DNA of 8,607 nucleotides from the NCBI GenBank assembly GCA_035275285.1, contig DATENA010000154.1:1-8607 (forward strand). Direction: 5' to 3'. Shown here in pieces: positions 5,901 through 8,607 of the stretch (position 1 is the stretch's first letter; every line of letters starts with the position of its first letter). The position numbers were made by a program, and so were the translations under genes. Below the pieces are notes generated by a model. The model searched no databases. It saw only the letters and a list, made by a program, of their open reading frames with translations, and was not told the origin of the DNA. Source of the stretch: Chersky-265 sp035275285. GTDB taxonomy: Bacteria > Fibrobacterota > Fibrobacteria > UBA11236.

Positions 5901-8607
5901 CCGAGATGGCGCAATTGGATCTGCGCCTGGGTCCAGGCCAGGGTCGCCACGCGACCGAAGGATTCCGTTTCCCGGTACTTGTCCGCCAGCGCCAGGGCCT
6001 TTTCGCGGGACTCGGCGGCCAGGGTGGTGAAACTGATGCGGACTTTGCCGCCCTCGGGCACGACCACCCGCCGGCGCAGGCTGAAAACGGGATCCAGCAC
6101 GGCGCCCGCCGTGTTGGAGAGCGGCTTGCCGTCCACCACCGAAACCGGGCGCCTGACGGTGCGGCCCCGGCCCAGGAACCGCGCGCGATCCGTTTCGTAC
6201 TGGATGCTTCCCGCCTGGGCGCCTTCGACGCCGCATACGTGGGCGGCCCAGGAAGGGGTCTCCGAAGCGGACCGCGCCCGGCGCGTGGCCAGGAGCGCGT
6301 TCAGGTTGGGGATGAACTCCGTCTGCACGAAGAGGTTCGAGAAGGCCGGATGGGCCAAGTCGGCCTCCTGGGGGGCCATCACCACTTCGCAATAAGAGGT
6401 GACTTCGATTTCCCGATCCCGGTTGCCGTTGTTCTCCAGGGTCAGGCGCCGCACTTCCGCATCGTCCTCCGGGGAGATCACGATTTCCAGGGTGGAGGCG
6501 ATGGAGCCGTCCCGCCGGGAGATCTCCACGCGGTCCTCCGCGAAAACGGCCTCGTAGCTTTCCGGTTCCACGGCCATGGGCTGATATCCCGCGGACCAGG
6601 TGTCCCCGCTTTCCAGGTCGCGCAGGTACAGATACTGCCCGCAGGCGTCGAGCACGGCGTCTTCGCGCCAGCGCGTGACGGCCTGTCCCTGCCAGCGGCT
6701 GAACCCGGAACCGGCCGTGGAGAGGAGCACCGTGTAGCGGCCGTTGGAGAGGATGTGCGTGCGGGGAATGGGTTCGTGGGGCGTGGTGAACCGGTGCAGC
6801 ACCGGTTCGATCTGGCTTTCCACGTGCAATGGGCGCGCCACCTCGTCGGCATGGGGCTTGGAAACCGTCACCCCCTTGGGAACGCGCTCCTGCAACAGCG
6901 GCGCCACCGCCTGGATGATGGGCTCCGCATGGAACCGGTCCTGCATGCGCCCGCCCAGCAGCACGTCCCCCAGCGCCACCAGCATCATGCCCTGGTGATG
7001 GGCGAAATAGGATTTCACGATGGTGGCCCGGGCCCCTTCCTGGAGGCGCAGCTTGGTGTAATCGATGGCTTCATAGAAGCCGTAACGGCCTTCCGCGCCT
7101 TCCCGGCGCAGGCGCTCCAGGTTCTCCGCGGCCTCCCTCGGCGCCACCAGGGCCGCCAATCCCGTGGCGTAAGGGGCCACCACCAGATCCCCGCTCAGGC
7201 CGCGCTTCAAACCCAGGCCGGGCACGCCGAAGCTGGAATACTGGTAAGTCATCTCCAGATCGCGGACGTTGTAGGCCGCCTCGGAAATGCCCCAAGGGAT
7301 GTCGTTGTCCTTGCCGTATTCGATCTGCCGCTTCACGGAGTACCGGCAGGCCACGTCCAGCAGGCTTCCCAGCGGCGAACGCATGACCAGCACGGGCATC
7401 AAGTATTCGAACATGGAACCGGACCAGGAAAGCAAGGTGGCGCCCTTGCCCACCGGGGTCAAGGCCCTTCCCAGGCGGAACCAATGGGAAGGCGGCACGT
7501 CCCCTTTGGCCACGGCCAGGAAGCTGGTAAGCCGCACTTCCGAGGCCAGCAAATCGTAGAAGCTCGGATCCAGCGCCTCTTCGCGGACCCGGAAGCCTAT
7601 GGCGAAGAGCTTGCGCTGGGGGTCCTCCAGGAAGGAGAAATCCATGTCCAGGCTGAACCTTTCCGCCGTGACCGAAATGATGCCCAGCCGGTCCAGCAGC
7701 TTGCGCGCCTCCCGCGCCGCCTTCACCAGATCGCCCGCCAGCCCGGCCGCGCGCTCGCGCGACAGGGGCGGTTCCGGCCCTTCGCCCGGCGCGTGGGACG
7801 GGAGGGCCCGCAATTCCGCGGCCGCGGCCAGGCAGCGCTCCTCCAGCACGCTCAGGGAAAGGCGGCCGTGCAGGAGGCGGTGGGTTTCCGGGATCGGCAG
7901 ATCGCACAACGCCTCCAGCGTGAGCCCGGCGCCGGCCCAGGGGAAAAAGGTCCGGATGTCCCGGGAGACCCCCGCCAGGGAGGCGCGCAGCAATTCGGCC
8001 CGGGCCAGCATCTCCGCGAAGGCGTCGTCCTTCTGCTCCATGGCCAGGCTGCGGGCCACGTCCACCACGGAATCCGCCTGGGCTTCCCATTCCGGGACCC
8101 GCGAGGTCCATTCCCCGACGTCGGCCGGGATGGGCAACAGCATGCTTTCCAGGGACTCCAGGGATTCCAGCATGTGCTTGCGACCGAAAGCCTGCACGCG
8201 CAGGTTTTCCGGCAGCGCCGCGGCGGACTCCTTGACCAGGTTGATGAGATCCGCCAGGCCCTCTTCCAGGGAGGGGGACAGGATTTCCGCGGACATGTAT
8301 TCCAGGCAGGTGCGTTTCAGCGCCAGCAAGTGGCCGGCGAGGTTGCCGCTGTCCACCGTGGAGATATAGCGGGGTTCCAGGGGCCGCAGGTCCTGGGTGG
8401 CGTACCAGTTGAAGAAATGCCCGCGGTAACGCTCCAGCTTCCCCATGGAAGCGAGCACCGATTCCAGGCGCTGGGCCGTCTCCGCCAGCCCCAGCCAGCC
8501 CAGGTCGCGCGCCGTGGCGACGGAGAGGAGGCTCAGGCCCATGTTGGTGGGCGAAGTGCGGTGGGCCACCACCGGCTTGGGATCCTCCTGGAAATTGTCG
8601 GGCGGCA
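2912..8607 (-). CDS. ndvB: Cyclic beta-1,2-glucan synthase-like protein (NdvB family), C-terminal part; 5' end outside the window
   Basis: The frame is open to the right edge and reads P-P-D-N-F-Q-E-D-P-K-P before the GTG at 8572, which is an internal valine in the typical 'PPDNFQE...VAHRTSPTN' stretch of NdvB proteins. About 1,897 residues are visible; family members reach roughly 2,800 or more. Numbering from that GTG, a glycoamylase-like domain spans about 300-530 (WGISEAAYNVRDLEMTYQY at 427-445, HHQGMM at 525-530). GH94-type beta-sandwich regions lie at about 605-870 and 1085-1370, with a helical region at 890-1050 between them. The GH94 (alpha/alpha)6 catalytic domain spans about 1385-1810, with a C-terminal beta cap. 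GDWNDGMN at 1557-1564 carries the expected catalytic acid. H1717 (GGQYTHAAAW) and T1783 (WYTGSAGW) are candidate phosphate ligands by their spacing. In Brucella and rhizobial homologues this half sets glucan length by phosphorolysis, while an N-terminal GT84 domain polymerises UDP-glucose. That half is not visible, so synthase activity is inferred. The cytosolic side is expected for this part. Confidence 0.93.
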   Translation of the reverse strand, partial: PPDNFQEDPKPVVAHRTSPTNMGLSLLSVATARDLGWLGLAETAQRLESVLASMGKLERYRGHFFNWYATQDLRPLEPRYISTVDSGNLAGHLLALKRTCLEYMSAEILSPSLEEGLADLINLVKESAAALPENLRVQAFGRKHMLESLESLESMLLPIPADVGEWTSRVPEWEAQADSVVDVARSLAMEQKDDAFAEMLARAELLRASLAGVSRDIRTFFPWAGAGLTLEALCDLPIPETHRLLHGRLSLSVLEERCLAAAAELRALPSHAPGEGPEPPLSRERAAGLAGDLVKAAREARKLLDRLGIISVTAERFSLDMDFSFLEDPQRKLFAIGFRVREEALDPSFYDLLASEVRLTSFLAVAKGDVPPSHWFRLGRALTPVGKGATLLSWSGSMFEYLMPVLVMRSPLGSLLDVACRYSVKRQIEYGKDNDIPWGISEAAYNVRDLEMTYQYSSFGVPGLGLKRGLSGDLVVAPYATGLAALVAPREAAENLERLRREGAEGRYGFYEAIDYTKLRLQEGARATIVKSYFAHHQGMMLVALGDVLLGGRMQDRFHAEPIIQAVAPLLQERVPKGVTVSKPHADEVARPLHVESQIEPVLHRFTTPHEPIPRTHILSNGRYTVLLSTAGSGFSRWQGQAVTRWREDAVLDACGQYLYLRDLESGDTWSAGYQPMAVEPESYEAVFAEDRVEISRRDGSIASTLEIVISPEDDAEVRRLTLENNGNRDREIEVTSYCEVVMAPQEADLAHPAFSNLFVQTEFIPNLNALLATRRARSASETPSWAAHVCGVEGAQAGSIQYETDRARFLGRGRTVRRPVSVVDGKPLSNTAGAVLDPVFSLRRRVVVPEGGKVRISFTTLAAESREKALALADKYRETESFGRVATLAWTQAQIQLRHLGIGPDEARLYQRLANRLFFPDPALRPSPDLLALNHKGQEALWTYGISGDLPIVFASFDEAGDRNLARDLLRAHAYWEMKRIDVDLVLVNENPSESYLQSQQNELEGLLRMRHAGQATRGGVFLLRRDHVPPEDRLLLQAAARAVLSARRGSLSDQVMRMRRVAVPISSTLKPAESSREGGAPPPRPYLEFFNGLGGFTADGKEYQIILGEGQWTPAPWVNVIANPGFGFLASESGSGFTWCGNSRECKLTPWSNDPVSDPGGEAAYIRDRDSGAVWGPTALPIREEGRPYVAVHGHGYSRFLHASHGIRQELLQWVPWEDSVKISRLTLENMSAGTRRLDVTFYAEWVLAAARGPSTQHVRTRRDPATGALFAVNTWIAEFAGLVAFADLEGRQSSFTCDRAEFLGRNGDRARPLALSRPGALSNRSGAGLDPCAALQSVLEIPPGGKVQIIFTLGQAPDEQAASALVRKYRGIDFEASWRDVQKRWDAMLGGVQIKTPDRSLDLLLNRWLPYQALACRLWARSGFYQAGGAFGFRDQLQDVMALAVLDPSLAREQIVRASGRQFKAGDVQHWWHPPSGRGVRTRFSDDRVWLPYAVLHYLEVTGDGKVLEERTPFLEGPEVPEGREDAYFQPKTSADSASVYEHCARALDRSLGVGAHGLPLMGCGDWNDGMNRVGHLGKGESGWMAWFLIPNLKGFAALAEARGDAARARAWRDRAESIREAMEASAWDGDWYRRGYFDDGTPLGSSQSRECRIDSIAQTWAVLSGAADSNRARQAMFSVEEYLVKRAEGLILLFTPPFDQSDLDPGYIKGYLPGVRENGGQYTHAAAWVVAAFAELGEGDKAAELFSLLNPVNHAATRAGVYRYKVEPYVAAADVYAVPPHVGRGGWTWYTGSAGWLYRAGLEWILGFRVSGNRLVMNPCIPRDWRRFEVRYRRGSALYEITVLNPCGSTRGIEACEVDGVKLEAVPASLALEDDGKNHHIRLTMGGTRPAGA

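Noticed and set aside
4521..6392. Long 623-residue open frame on the minus strand inside ndvB
   Set aside because: It is out of frame with the conserved NdvB protein and is rich in G, R, P and A, as expected for a shadow frame in GC-rich DNA.
7599..8369. Plus-strand open frame of 256 residues opposite ndvB
   Set aside because: Low-complexity Ser/Arg/Ala composition and antisense to a conserved coding region; a shadow of codon bias.
8570..8572. GTG as the real start of the NdvB-like gene, with an upstream AGGAGGATCC-like ribosome site
   Set aside because: The frame stays open to the window edge and the upstream codons give the conserved P-P-D-N-F-Q-E-D-P stretch. The AGGAGG is simply the codons for Q-E-D.

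Overview
The window is GC-rich bacterial DNA, probably from a Gram-negative organism. It carries the C-terminal two thirds of a cyclic beta-1,2-glucan synthase-like (NdvB/COG3459) protein, a family best known from proteobacteria but also spread through soil and sediment lineages. The sequence does not allow a firmer taxonomic call. All five genes lie on the minus strand, so transcription runs from the right edge to the left edge.

Layout, in the direction of transcription. (1) From 8607 to 2912 there is one open frame with no start inside the window: a giant NdvB-like protein with a glycoamylase-like domain, two GH94-type beta-sandwich regions and a GH94 (alpha/alpha)6 phosphorylase domain with an intact DWND motif. 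(2) The 280-bp gap 2632-2911 holds a possible weak promoter and a nearly symmetric imperfect palindrome of about 170 bp with perfect 20-bp arms. It looks like a non-autonomous mobile or dispersed palindromic element. (3) Four small genes follow: a membrane-anchored SRPBCC (cyclase/dehydrase-like) protein at 2631-1858, a BON-domain membrane protein at 1764-1057, a two-CBS-domain protein at 934-515, and a DUF2892/YgaP-like two-helix membrane protein at 518-78 that overlaps the CBS gene by 4 bp. (4) The left edge is three perfect 36-bp tandem copies (1-108) of the last codons and stop of the final gene, which is either a very recent duplication or a contig-end assembly artefact.

How the genes may work together: the four small proteins are of types often found in bacterial envelope and general-stress clusters (BON, CBS, SRPBCC and DUF2892 proteins). 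Cyclic beta-glucans are periplasmic osmoprotectants and envelope polymers in well-studied NdvB producers. A shared envelope or osmotic stress role is therefore reasonable, but it is inference. The palindrome may separate ndvB from the small-gene cluster, so they need not be one transcript. I found no clearly new multi-gene system. The palindromic element and the edge triplication are the features least explained by ordinary gene content.
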